Below the pieces are notes generated by a model. It made no database searches, had not been told where the DNA came from, and saw nothing but the letters and a program-made list of their open reading frames with translations. This document shows positions 23,132-30,433 of a stretch of 48,196 nt of DNA, piece by piece. Source of the stretch: Nonomuraea terrae (lineage in GTDB: Bacteria > Actinomycetota > Actinomycetes > Streptosporangiales > Streptosporangiaceae); assembly GCF_004348995.1 (NCBI RefSeq), contig NZ_SMKQ01000048.1, positions 1 to 48,196 of the forward strand, in the 5' to 3' direction. The stretch's first letter is position 1; each line of letters starts with the position of its first letter. Made by a program: the position numbers and the translations under genes.

Positions 23132-23145
23132 TAAAGTTTCCTATT
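23127..23145. promoter_or_regulatory. AATAG-AAA-TTT-CTATT palindrome before nagZ
   Basis: A 19-base dyad, AATAG-T-AAA-G-TTT-C-CTATT, symmetric at 16 outer positions, in a short AT-rich island. It contains the phoD stop codon (23129-23131) and overlaps a plausible -10 (TATTAG, 23142-23147) for nagZ, whose ATG is 12 bases further. Its form suggests an operator for a sugar-responsive repressor; the protein is unknown. Confidence 0.6.
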
Positions 23146-23157
23146 AGATTCAGGGGC

Positions 23158-24636
23158 ATGCTCCTCAGCGGTGACCTGCTTCGCCTCGCCGACGCCGTCC
23201 TCTTGCCCGGCTTCGCCGGGCACGGCCCACCCGACTGGATCCGCCGCCGGCTCGGCGAGGGGCTGGCCGGGGTGGTGCTGTTCTCACGTAACATCGCCGG
23301 TCCTGAGCAGGTCGCCCGGCTGACCGCCGTCCTGCGCGCCGAGAACCCCGCGGTGCTCGTCGGCACCGACGAGGAGTCGGGCGAGGTCACCCGGCTCGAA
23401 GCCGCCACCGGCAGCGGCCGCCCCGGCGCGTACGCCCTCGGCGTCGTGGACGACGTGCGGCTCACCGAGGCCGTGGCCGCGGACCTCGGCGGCGACCTGG
23501 CCAGGGCCGGCGTCACGATCGACTTCGCGCCCTCGGCCGACGTCAACTCCAACCCGGACAACCCGGTCATCGGCCTGCGGGCCTTCGGCGCCGACCCCGA
23601 TCTGGTCGCCCGGCACACCCGGGCGTTCGTCCGCGGCCTGCAGTCCGCCGGGGTGGCCGCGTGCGCCAAACACTTCCCCGGCCACGGCGACACCTCGGTC
23701 GACTCCCACCACGGCGTGCCCGTGGTCGCCGAGCAGGGCATCGAGGAGGCGCTGCGCCCTTTTCGCGCGGCGATCGCGGCGGGCGTCAAAGCCGTCATGA
23801 CCGGTCACCTGCTCGTGCCCTCGTACGACGCCGAGCGGCCCGCCACGCTCAGCCCCAAGGTGCTCACCGGGCTGCTGCGGGAGGAGCTCGGGTTCGACGG
23901 CATGATCATCACTGACGGCATCGAGATGGCCGCGGTGTCGGGGGCGTACGGCATCGGGGGCGCCTCCGCCCGCGCCATAGCCGCCGGCGCCGACGCGATC
24001 TGCGTCGGCGGCGAGCGGGCCGACGAGGCCACCGCCGCCGGGATCCGCGACGCGATCGCGGCGGCGGTGGCCGAGGGGCTGCTGCCCGAGGAGCGTCTGG
24101 CCGACGCCGCTCGAAGGGTCCGCGAGCTGGCCGCCTGGACCACCTCCTCGGGCAGCCCCGCCCCGGCGGAGCCCGGGATCGGGCTGGTCGCCGCCCGGCG
24201 GGCGATCCGGATCACGCGCCGCTCCACCGCTCGGGTCCTGCCGCTGGCGGATCCCGCGCACGTCGTGGAGCTGGCGCCCGAGATGAACCTGGCCATCGAC
24301 AAGAAGACTCCGTGGGGTGTGGGGGAGCCGCTGGCCCGCCTCGTGCCCGGCACCGCGGTCACCCGCCTCACGTCCGGCGAGGCGACCGGCCCCACACTCG
24401 AACGCCTGATCGCGACGGCCGCCGACCGGCCCCTGGTCGTCGTGGTCCGCGACGCGCACCGCCACCCCTGGCAGGCCGACGCCCTGCGCCACCTGCTGAG
24501 CGCCCGCCCCGACGCCGTCGTCGTCGAGATGGGCCTGCCCGCCCGCGCCGACCTGGGCGCCGTGCACATCGCCACGCACGGCTCGGCCCCCGCCTGCGGC
24601 CGGGCGGCGGCGGAGGCACTGAGCGGTAGGCTCTGA
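23158..24636 (+). CDS. nagZ: GH3 beta-N-acetylhexosaminidase, NagZ type
   Basis: Releases GlcNAc from chitooligosaccharides or from GlcNAc-anhydroMurNAc. 492 residues, longer than single-domain NagZ because a GH3 C-terminal domain follows (about 340-492). The NagZ signature KHFPGHGDTSVDSH starts at Lys171 and supplies the catalytic Asp-His pair; the nucleophile is Asp253 in IITDGIEM, where most relatives have D-D-L-E-M. There is no signal peptide, so it is cytoplasmic and would process imported sugars. It may feed the GlcNAc kinases of the two modules upstream. No good Shine-Dalgarno; the message probably begins only a few bases before the ATG. Confidence 0.87.
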   Translation: MLLSGDLLRLADAVLLPGFAGHGPPDWIRRRLGEGLAGVVLFSRNIAGPEQVARLTAVLRAENPAVLVGTDEESGEVTRLEAATGSGRPGAYALGVVDDVRLTEAVAADLGGDLARAGVTIDFAPSADVNSNPDNPVIGLRAFGADPDLVARHTRAFVRGLQSAGVAACAKHFPGHGDTSVDSHHGVPVVAEQGIEEALRPFRAAIAAGVKAVMTGHLLVPSYDAERPATLSPKVLTGLLREELGFDGMIITDGIEMAAVSGAYGIGGASARAIAAGADAICVGGERADEATAAGIRDAIAAAVAEGLLPEERLADAARRVRELAAWTTSSGSPAPAEPGIGLVAARRAIRITRRSTARVLPLADPAHVVELAPEMNLAIDKKTPWGVGEPLARLVPGTAVTRLTSGEATGPTLERLIATAADRPLVVVVRDAHRHPWQADALRHLLSARPDAVVVEMGLPARADLGAVHIATHGSAPACGRAAAEALSGRL

Positions 24637-24640
24637 GATC

Positions 24641-25315
24641 GTGAACTTCGACGGCGAGGACCTCTCCCGCAAGCCCCTGGCCGACCGCCTGGCGCCGGGG
24701 GAGACGCACGTCTTCCACGACTGCGACCTCACCGAGGCCGACCTGTGGGGCGCGTCTCTGGCCGGGGCCAGGTTCGAGTCGTGCGTGCTGGAGCAGACCG
24801 ACTTCCGCAAGGCCGACCTCGACGGAGCCGTGTTCACCGGCGGGGGCGGCATGCGGGCCCGCTTCAGCGACGCCGACCTCATCGACGCCTCCTTCACCGA
24901 CGTCGACCTGTCGTCGGCGCAGTTCGGCGGCGCCCTGCTGACCGACGCCACGTTCACCGGCTGCCGCATGATCGGCGCCTGCCTGACCGGCTCGCGGGGC
25001 ACCGGCTTCACCGTGACCGGCTGCAACCTGACGCTGGCCAACCTCGGTGGTTGCTCGTTCCGCCGCGAGCACATCGAGGGCGTCCGCTTCGACGACGCCG
25101 ACCTGGCCGGCTGCGACTTCACCCAGGCCACCCTGACGGACTGCCGGTTGATCGGCGCGCGCCTGTTGAAGACCGTCTTCGCCCAGGCCGATCTGCGCGG
25201 CGCCGACCTGGGCGACATCGACGACGACACCAGGCTCCGCGCCCTGGCCGGCGCGGTGATCACCCAGTCGCAGGCCGCCGCCATCCTCGCCGCCCGCGGC
25301 CTCACCGTCATCTGA
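24641..25315 (+). CDS. pentapeptide repeat protein
   Basis: Right-handed quadrilateral beta-helix protein of 224 residues. Repeats of the A(D/N)LxX type run from about residue 30 to 190 (ADLWGASLAGARF, TDFRKADLDGAVF, ADLAGCDFTQATL, ADLRGADLGDIDD). The GTG start lies 2 bases after the nagZ stop. Relatives include Qnr/MfpA gyrase-protecting proteins, but the family is broad and no specific target can be read from the sequence. The repeat tract is interrupted by a Gly-rich turn (GGGGMRARF). Confidence 0.8.
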   Translation: MNFDGEDLSRKPLADRLAPGETHVFHDCDLTEADLWGASLAGARFESCVLEQTDFRKADLDGAVFTGGGGMRARFSDADLIDASFTDVDLSSAQFGGALLTDATFTGCRMIGACLTGSRGTGFTVTGCNLTLANLGGCSFRREHIEGVRFDDADLAGCDFTQATLTDCRLIGARLLKTVFAQADLRGADLGDIDDDTRLRALAGAVITQSQAAAILAARGLTVI

Positions 25316-25333
25316 CGGACCGCGGGGAGACGG

Positions 25334-25987
25334 TCAGCGCAGCGACGAGCGGGCCGTGGGCCGCAGGCGCAGCCGTACGGGGGCGGCGGTGAGGCACGGC
25401 TCCAGCATCGGCAGGTCCACCTCCCGCTCCGCCTCCGGCGTGTCGAAACGGGCGAACCACACGAACACCTTCACCCCGGTCCGTACGGGCAGCCGCGGAA
25501 AGGTGTTCTGCGCGGGCTCGGTCTCGAAACAGGCCACCGGCGGCACCCCGGCCTCGGCCAGCACCGGCGCCGCCGCACGGGCGAAGAGACCGGCGAAGCC
25601 ATCCGTGACGTGATAGACCGTGGCGACGTACGACGACGGCGGGGCTTCGGCCGCGCCCACCGGCGGACGCTCCGAGACCTGGAACTCCGGGCCGGCCGGG
25701 CGTAACAGGAGCACGTCGTCGGAGCTCTCCATCGTGGCGTTGGCCGCGTCGCGGTGCGCGCGCCACACGGGGCCGCCGTAGAACGCCTCGAGCGACGCCC
25801 GGCGCGACTCCATGTCAGGGAAGGCCCGCACCCACGGGAACGTGTCGGGCGCGTCGGGATCGCGGAAGGTGCCGGTGACGCGTATGCCGACCGCTTCCTG
25901 CGGCTCGACGAACTCGCGCTCGAACAGCGCGATGAGCTCGTCGCGCCGTCCGGGGCGCATCGTGTAGTTGCGCAGCTCGTAGATCAT
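25334..25987 (-). CDS. NIPSNAP family protein
   Basis: Cytoplasmic protein of 217 residues with a dimeric ferredoxin-like (NIPSNAP) fold. It opens with the family hallmark MIYELRNYTMRPGRRDEL, then GTFRDPDAPDTFPWVRAFPD and EAFYGGPVWRAHRDAANATM. A second, weaker half follows (YVATVYHVTDGFAGLF). The ATG at 25987 is chosen because the fold starts there; the frame extends to 26116 without support. Function of bacterial members is not established. It converges on the pentapeptide gene. Confidence 0.8.
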   Translation of the reverse strand: MIYELRNYTMRPGRRDELIALFEREFVEPQEAVGIRVTGTFRDPDAPDTFPWVRAFPDMESRRASLEAFYGGPVWRAHRDAANATMESSDDVLLLRPAGPEFQVSERPPVGAAEAPPSSYVATVYHVTDGFAGLFARAAAPVLAEAGVPPVACFETEPAQNTFPRLPVRTGVKVFVWFARFDTPEAEREVDLPMLEPCLTAAPVRLRLRPTARSSLR

Positions 25988-26087
25988 GCGCGGATGGTAG
26001 CCATGGTCACCGACATCCGACCGTCGAACAATATTCTGATTACTCATAGCTACCGATTGGCAACGCAGGGTTATATGCTCGCACTGC

Positions 26088-26107
26088 CTTGATCCCCAGG
26101 GGTCAAG
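26088..26107. promoter_or_regulatory. CTTGA-CCC dyad in a 200-base leader
   Basis: CTTGATCCCC faces AGGGGTCAAG (8 of 10 positions symmetric), followed by GGTCAAGGAAGGTCAAAGGAAGG direct repeats (26101-26123). It lies in the gap between the NIPSNAP gene and the small secreted protein and may be an operator or leader structure. The gap also holds AT-rich sequence at 26028-26075 that could contain both promoters. Confidence 0.4.
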
Positions 26108-26190
26108 GAAGGTCAAAGGAAGGGCGTGCGCCTCGGGGCCCCGGCGTCCGCCCGTCCCGGAAGGCTTTCCCCACTGGCGAAGGAGCAGAA

Positions 26191-26478
26191 GTGATCAAAA
26201 GGACGTCCGCCGTCGTGGCGATGCTCGCAGCGGTCGGCGGCAGCGCACTACTGGCAGCCCCCGCTCATGCCGACGACGGCTGGCGCAGCCCCTGGTCCGG
26301 TGCCAACTGGGGGGTGAACCGCAGCGCCAACGGCGACTCGCTCCAGACGGGAAACAACTTCGGCGACGTCCTCGCCGGCATCCGCGGCGCGGGCTTCTCG
26401 ACCAACGTCAACAACACCAACGGCATCGCCGCGACGTCCGCCCACGGCGGCATCACGGTGATGTACATCTTCGACTGA
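26191..26478 (+). CDS. tiny secreted Asn/Gly-rich protein 1
   Basis: Precursor of 95 residues with a clear Sec signal (about 1-27, ending AHA before DDGW). The mature part is about 68 residues, polar and rich in Asn, Gly and Ser, with the segment VNRSANGDSLQTGNNFGDVL and later STNVNNTNGIAATSAHGG. The same VNR...Q-x-G-N-N-F-G-x-V pattern recurs in the next gene, so the two are paralogues. The GTG at 26191 has an AAGGAG ribosome binding site. No Cys. The spacing of Ser, Gln, Gly and Asn recalls amyloid-forming surface proteins, which is speculative. Confidence 0.72.
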   Translation: MIKRTSAVVAMLAAVGGSALLAAPAHADDGWRSPWSGANWGVNRSANGDSLQTGNNFGDVLAGIRGAGFSTNVNNTNGIAATSAHGGITVMYIFD

Positions 26479-26523
26479 CCGGCTGACGTTCCGCACACAA
26501 GCACTCTCTGGAAGGACATCGAC

Positions 26524-26781
26524 ATGATGAAGAAGCTCTGCGTGACCGGTCTCATCGCCGCCGCGGCGGGCGCGACCCTGATGTCGGCTCCCTCGTACGC
26601 CGACGTCAACGCGGGCAACACCAGCGTCAACCGCGCCTCGTCGCAGTCGGGCAACAACTTCGGCAACGTCGTCAGCACCAACGTGAACGGCCGTGCCGCG
26701 ACGGGTGTCAACACCGTCAACGGCAACGCCGTGATCGGCGCCTACGGCAGCGACCTGCTCGTGGACGACGTGGTCGACTGA
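26524..26781 (+). CDS. tiny secreted Asn/Gly-rich protein 2
   Basis: Precursor of 85 residues with signal peptide (about 1-26, ending SYA) and a 59-residue mature part: NTSVNRASSQSGNNFGNVVS, then NGRAATGVNTVNGNAVIGAY and an acidic end (LLVDDVVD). Paralogue of the previous gene, 45 bases downstream in the same direction with its own GGAAGGA ribosome binding site. Function unknown; a surface or matrix protein is a reasonable guess. Two adjacent ATGs (26524 and 26527) are both usable. Confidence 0.72.
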   Translation: MMKKLCVTGLIAAAAGATLMSAPSYADVNAGNTSVNRASSQSGNNFGNVVSTNVNGRAATGVNTVNGNAVIGAYGSDLLVDDVVD

Positions 26782-26825
26782 CCTGCCGACGCTCGCCGCG
26801 CCCCCGCGGCGCGTCCGGAGCGCGT

Positions 26826-26885
26826 GCGAGCCGGGTCCCGTGACGGCCCCGGCTCGCGCCGTTCCCGCACCGCCTCCGGTGCGGG
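26826..26885. terminator. two strong GC hairpins after the small secreted genes
   Basis: GCGAGCCGGG (26826-26835) faces CCCGGCTCGC (26848-26857), a perfect 10-base stem. Next to it CCCGCACC (26864-26871) faces GGTGCGGG (26878-26885). They lie between convergent genes and probably end transcription. Confidence 0.65.
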
Positions 26886-26905
26886 TGCGGTGACGCGCCC
26901 CAGCC

Positions 26906-26986
26906 CCGGGCCGGGTCGAGCTCGCCGAGAAGGTTCTTGCTGCCGTACCCCATGTCCTTCTCCAGGCCGGGAGCGACCCGGCCCGG
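26906..26986. repeat. nested inverted repeat between convergent genes
   Basis: Outer perfect 13-base arms CCGGGCCGGGTCG (26906-26918) and CGACCCGGCCCGG (26974-26986) enclose a second perfect 7-base stem GAGAAGG (26927-26933) and CCTTCTC (26956-26962) with a 22-base loop. It ends 6 bases before the SDR stop codon. Read on the minus strand it also encodes a gene-like peptide segment (LEKDMGYGSKNLLGEL). It could be a terminator, a small structured RNA or a mobile palindrome. Confidence 0.55.
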
Positions 26987-26992
26987 TCCATG

Positions 26993-27739
26993 TCAGCAGG
27001 TGATCCCGCCGTCCACCGGGATCACCGTCCCCGTCAGGTACGCCCCCGCCCGCGAGGCGAGGAAGATCGCCGCGCCGGCCATGTCGTCCGGCCGTCCGAT
27101 GCGCCCCAGGGGCACGTTCGCCGCGATCGACTTGCGTGTCTCCGGGTCGTCGAGCGCGAACGCCATCATCTTCGAGTCGAACGGCCCCGGTGCGATGGCG
27201 TTCACCGTGATGTGCTCCTTGGCCAGGTGCTTGGCCAGGTGCCGGGTCAGCATGTGCACGGCCGACTTCGTCGACGAATACGCGTAGGTCGGCAGCGCTG
27301 GCACCTTGATGCCGTCGATCGAGCCCACGTTGATCACCCGCGCCGGGTCTTCGGCGCTCGCCGCCTCCCGCAGCTGGGGCAGGAACTTCTGGGTCAGATG
27401 GAAGACGCCCTTGACGTTGATGTCCCAGAGCTTGTCGAAGGCGTGCTCCGGATACTCCTCCAGCGGCGCGCCCCAGGTCGCCCCCGCGTTGTTCACCAGC
27501 GCGTCCAGCGGCCCGTCCACCGCCGCCACCAGCGTCTCCAGCCCCTCGGGCGTCGACAGGTCGGCCGGTACGGCGACGCAGCCCAGCTCCGCGGCCGTCT
27601 TCTCGACCTCGGCCGACTTACGGGCGGATATATAGACGTTCGCCCCTGCCTGTACGAAGCCGGCGGCGATCATGCGTCCGATGCCGCGCGACCCGCCTGT
27701 GACGACGACCGTCTTGCCTTCCACCGAGAACAGAGTCAT
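26993..27739 (-). CDS. short-chain dehydrogenase/reductase
   Basis: NAD(P)-dependent oxidoreductase of 248 residues, classical SDR. Cofactor motif TGGSRGIG near residue 14, NNAG near 88, and catalytic Ser140, Tyr154 and Lys158 (Y-S-S-T-K). The C-terminus GTVIPVDGGITC is typical of FabG-like members. Substrate unknown; the upstream flavin reductase gene with a KstR2-type box suggests steroid or fatty-acid ring metabolism. The ATG at 27739 is where homology begins; the frame is open far upstream through the flavin reductase gene but that part is not homologous. Confidence 0.88.
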   Translation of the reverse strand: MTLFSVEGKTVVVTGGSRGIGRMIAAGFVQAGANVYISARKSAEVEKTAAELGCVAVPADLSTPEGLETLVAAVDGPLDALVNNAGATWGAPLEEYPEHAFDKLWDINVKGVFHLTQKFLPQLREAASAEDPARVINVGSIDGIKVPALPTYAYSSTKSAVHMLTRHLAKHLAKEHITVNAIAPGPFDSKMMAFALDDPETRKSIAANVPLGRIGRPDDMAGAAIFLASRAGAYLTGTVIPVDGGITC

Positions 27740-27804
27740 GTTCCGGAAGCATGCCATACCGAACGGTCGGTTGCCAGAAGCCGGGATGCGCCCTGGCACC
27801 GGTC

Positions 27805-28674
27805 TCAGCAGGCAGGCGCGGGCTCCAGCAGTGCGGCGGGCTGCGGCGGTGCGGCGGTCTCCGGCGGTGCGGCGGTCTCCGGCGGTGCGGCGCTGAAGGA
27901 GCCGTACGCGCCGCGGAAGAAGACCAGCGGGTCGCCGTCCGCGAGGGCGGCGAGCCGGAGCACCCGGGCCACCACGATCGTGTGGTCGCCCGCCGGGTGC
28001 TCGGCCTCGATCGCGCAGTCCAGCCAGGCCAGCGCGCCGACCAGCACGGGGTTGCCGCCGGGGGAGCCGGTCCACGACAGGCCGGCGAACTTGTCGCCGC
28101 CACGGGAGGCCAGCCGGGCGCAGACGTCCCGCTGGTCGCCCGCGAGCACGTTCACGGTGACGACTCCGGTGCCGCGCACGCGCGGCCAGCTGGAGCTGGT
28201 GTGCGCCACGCAGAACGCGACCAGGGGCGGGTCGAGCGAGACCGAGGTGAAGGAGTTGACGGCCAGCCCGTACGGCCGCCCGTCCCGCGGGTCCACCGCC
28301 GTGATCGCCACCACCCCGGTCGCGAACGTCCCCAGCACCTCCCGAAACCGCCGCCCCTCGACCACCCCGGCCACACGCGGGCCGGCCGGCCCAGGCACAC
28401 GCGGGCCGGCCGGCCCGTCCTCGCTGTGGTCGCTCCGCCCATCCGCACGGTCGTTGGGATGTCCCTCTGCGCTGCCGTTGAGCCGGCGCTCCAGCCGCCG
28501 CTCCACTCGATCGCTTGAGCGGTCGTTCGGCTGGTCGGCCTCGGCGGTGGTGGGGCCGGCACCGGACGTGCGGAGGGGCGGCAGGATGACGCCCCGGCGG
28601 GTTCTGCGCCTGCGGGGCACGAGGATGCCGCGGCAGCCGTCCGCCTTGCCGGTCCGGGCAGCGCGTGTGCTCAT
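27805..28674 (-). CDS. flavin reductase with long disordered tails
   Basis: Protein of 289 residues whose centre (about 102-260) is a FMN-binding split-barrel flavin reductase like HsaB or other two-component monooxygenase partners: RRFREVLGTFATGVVAITAV, GLAVNSFTSVSLDPPLVAF, GDKFAGLSW and FRGAYGSF. It would supply reduced flavin to an oxygenase that is not encoded nearby. The N-terminal ~100 residues are Arg/Asp/Pro-rich with repeats (GPAGPRVP, GPAGPRVA); the C-terminal tail has PPETAA repeats. Such tails are absent from ordinary members. The ATG at 28674 has GGAGG 5 bases upstream, preferred over ATG 28692. A KstR2-type box lies 31 bases upstream. Confidence 0.8.
   Translation of the reverse strand: MSTRAARTGKADGCRGILVPRRRRTRRGVILPPLRTSGAGPTTAEADQPNDRSSDRVERRLERRLNGSAEGHPNDRADGRSDHSEDGPAGPRVPGPAGPRVAGVVEGRRFREVLGTFATGVVAITAVDPRDGRPYGLAVNSFTSVSLDPPLVAFCVAHTSSSWPRVRGTGVVTVNVLAGDQRDVCARLASRGGDKFAGLSWTGSPGGNPVLVGALAWLDCAIEAEHPAGDHTIVVARVLRLAALADGDPLVFFRGAYGSFSAAPPETAAPPETAAPPQPAALLEPAPAC
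27845..27892 (-). repeat. 18-bp tandem repeat in flavin reductase tail
   Basis: GGCGGTGCGGCGGTCTCC occurs at 27845-27862 and 27863-27880, with a partial third copy to 27892. It encodes repeated PPETAA in the C-terminal tail. Confidence 0.75.
28372..28416 (-). repeat. 24-bp tandem repeat in flavin reductase N-terminus
   Basis: A 21-base identical block (beginning CACACGCGGGCC) recurs at 28372-28392 and 28396-28416, a 24-base period that keeps the frame and encodes GPAGPRV twice. Confidence 0.7.
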
Positions 28675-28705
28675 GTCCGCCTCCAAGTCCACCGCACCAG
28701 ATCAA

Positions 28706-28719
28706 ACCAAGCGCTTGCT
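28706..28719. promoter_or_regulatory. KstR2-type box upstream of flavin reductase gene
   Basis: ACCAAGCGCTTGCT matches AnCAAGnnCTTGnT and differs from the box at 21714 by one base. It also reads as CCAAGC-GCTT-GCTTGG. It lies 31 bases before the flavin reductase ATG, where a repressor would block transcription of this gene and possibly of the SDR gene 65 bases beyond it. Confidence 0.7.
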
Positions 28720-28739
28720 TGGACGGTAGGGTTGGCGGA

Positions 28740-29228
28740 GAGTGCTGTCAAGTGCCCCCGGACCCCCGGACGGCTCGCCCCGATCGCCTCTCTCGGAGTC
28801 TGCATGACCATCCCTCAGCCCGCGACGACCCGACCAGGACGGTCTCGGTCCGGCGACGGGATCGGTACCGGCGAAACCATTGGTCCCACCCTTACGAAGC
28901 GCCCCACAGCCCAGGCCCCAAGGGTCGATGATGAGGGAGGCGTCAACGCGGACGGCTCGGACTTGGCGGCACACGTGAGAGGTACGTACGGGACGGCGGC
29001 CCCGACGAGGGGGCCACGGAAGACGGTCCCGTGTGTCCGTCATGACGTCTCCCGGATCGGCCGCCCCTGCACTCGCGCCCCGCCTGACGACGACGAAGCC
29101 CCCATCGGCTGATGGAGGCGTCGGGTCCCTTCGGAGGAAAGCGCGCCCTGGCGGGCGTGGGGGACCCGCCAGGACGCGCTTCCTGCCCCGCGTGCGGCGG
29201 CGCCAGGACTCCGGCGAGGGATGGAGTC
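28740..29228. other. gene-poor stretch
   Basis: About 490 bases in which I can support no gene on either strand: open frames exist but show no coding bias, start signal or recognisable protein. It contains a strong hairpin near its right end and may be the decayed remains of a gene or a long spacer. Confidence 0.5.
29141..29179. terminator. 15-bp hairpin, probable terminator
   Basis: GCGCGCCCTGGCGGG (29141-29155) faces CCCGCCAGGACGCGC (29165-29179) with one mismatch and a 9-base loop. It lies 49 bases past the stop of the minus-strand gene at 29229-29546 and probably ends its transcript. Confidence 0.6.
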
Positions 29229-29546
29229 CTAGACCGCTGGTTCGCACACGGAGTCGATGGGGGAGCACGAAGGCCCCTGCTGCCGGCAACGTGCGTCGAT
29301 GCGTCGAGCTGCGCCGACCAGGTCATCAATGGAGTGCGCGACGGGGGCGCCACCCTCCTCGTTCGCGACAAAGGATCCGTCAGCGCACCACACGGTCAGC
29401 TCAGCGAACACCGATGGCACGGAATCACCACTGCTCTGGTAGGTGTGGGTTGACCCATCGCGACTCAACCCGTAACGCAGTAAACGCGTTGCTTCGCGGG
29501 GGTCATGCCAGGGCAGTAATGGCGTACCCGTGCGGACCGGCAACAC
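29229..29546 (-). CDS. small protein of unknown function
   Basis: Protein of 105 residues that I do not recognise. It reads like a folded domain: LLPWHDPREATRLLRYGLSR, then SVFAELTVWCADGSFVANEE and HSIDDLVGAARRIDARCR. Coding is supported by a GTG start behind GAGGG and by codon bias. It lies divergent to the GntR/HutC gene with a shared 130-base gap and is followed by a hairpin, so it forms a one-gene unit probably controlled by that regulator. GC content here is lower than in the surrounding core genes. Confidence 0.55.
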   Translation of the reverse strand: MLPVRTGTPLLPWHDPREATRLLRYGLSRDGSTHTYQSSGDSVPSVFAELTVWCADGSFVANEEGGAPVAHSIDDLVGAARRIDARCRQQGPSCSPIDSVCEPAV

Positions 29547-29683
29547 TGGCCCTCACCCCCTCACCGGCCTTTAGATGGATTTGTACCAACGAATGGATGA
29601 TGGGCCGGTCGAAGGGGTGCGGTCAAGGGGTTGTGGCCTGCTAGAACCAGATCGTCTAAATTGTTGGAACAAAAGGGGTGAAA

Positions 29684-30433
29684 GTGGCAAGGTCGGTGCT
29701 GTATCAGCAGGTGGCTTCGGAGTTGCGACGAGCCATCTACTCGGGTGTCCTCGGCCCCGGGGCGCAGCTTCCGACCGAGGCACAGCTCATGGAAGACCAT
29801 GGGGTGAGCAGGAACACCGTGAGGCTGGCCCTGGGCGAACTCGTCAACGAGGGACTCGTCACGCGTACGCCGCGCCGCGGAACCGTGGTGAGAGACCGCC
29901 GGCCGCTGCTGATGTATCCGCAGCGGGAGCTGGAGCCACAACCCCGTGGGGAGCTGAAAGAGGCCTTCGCCTATGCCGTGTCGCAGGAAGGCCGCGAACC
30001 CAGCCAGTACATCGAGGTCCTGACGGTGTCTCCGGTCGAGGAGATCGCCAGCAGGCTTCAGCTGGCAGATGGGGAATTGGCGGTGGTGAGACGCCGTCTG
30101 CGTTTCGTCGACGGTCAGCCGTACAACACCAACGATTCCTACTTTCCCCGTGATCTGGTGGCCGATTCCGAGATCGCCAGGCCCGGAGACATCGCGCGAG
30201 GGGCGAACCGGGTGCTGGAGGAGCTCGGGCATGCGCAGGTGCGCGTCGTCGACGACATCTGGGCGCGCATGCCCAACCAGGAGGAGGCAGAACGCCTTCA
30301 ATTGGAACTCGGCACACCCGTCATGGTCTATGTCCGAGTTGGGTACGACCGGGCCGACATGCCCGTTCGTGTCGCCGTGTCGGTGCTGCCCGCCGACAAG
30401 CATCTGATCAGGTACGAGCTCGATCGCCGCTAA
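29684..30433 (+). CDS. GntR/HutC family regulator
   Basis: Full-size HutC-type regulator of 249 residues: GntR winged helix (about 1-70, LPTEAQLMEDHGVSRNTVRL, RTPRRGTVV wing) and UTRA ligand domain (about 85-240, ending ADMPVRVAVSVLPADKHLIR). The GTG at 29684 has AGGGG 5 bases upstream; a GTG at 29678 would add two residues but overlaps that site. HutC proteins sense small metabolites; similar proteins (KorSA) also regulate integrative elements, but no other element genes are visible. It is divergent from the 105-residue orphan gene, its most likely target. Confidence 0.85.
   Translation: MARSVLYQQVASELRRAIYSGVLGPGAQLPTEAQLMEDHGVSRNTVRLALGELVNEGLVTRTPRRGTVVRDRRPLLMYPQRELEPQPRGELKEAFAYAVSQEGREPSQYIEVLTVSPVEEIASRLQLADGELAVVRRRLRFVDGQPYNTNDSYFPRDLVADSEIARPGDIARGANRVLEELGHAQVRVVDDIWARMPNQEEAERLQLELGTPVMVYVRVGYDRADMPVRVAVSVLPADKHLIRYELDRR

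Noticed and set aside
26993..28705. A single 570-residue fusion of SDR with an upstream region
   Set aside because: The upstream part is the wrong frame of the flavin reductase gene; only the part from 27739 is homologous to SDR proteins.
28740..29228. Possible small genes in the gene-poor stretch
   Set aside because: Open frames exist on both strands but show no credible start signals, codon bias or recognisable protein pattern.
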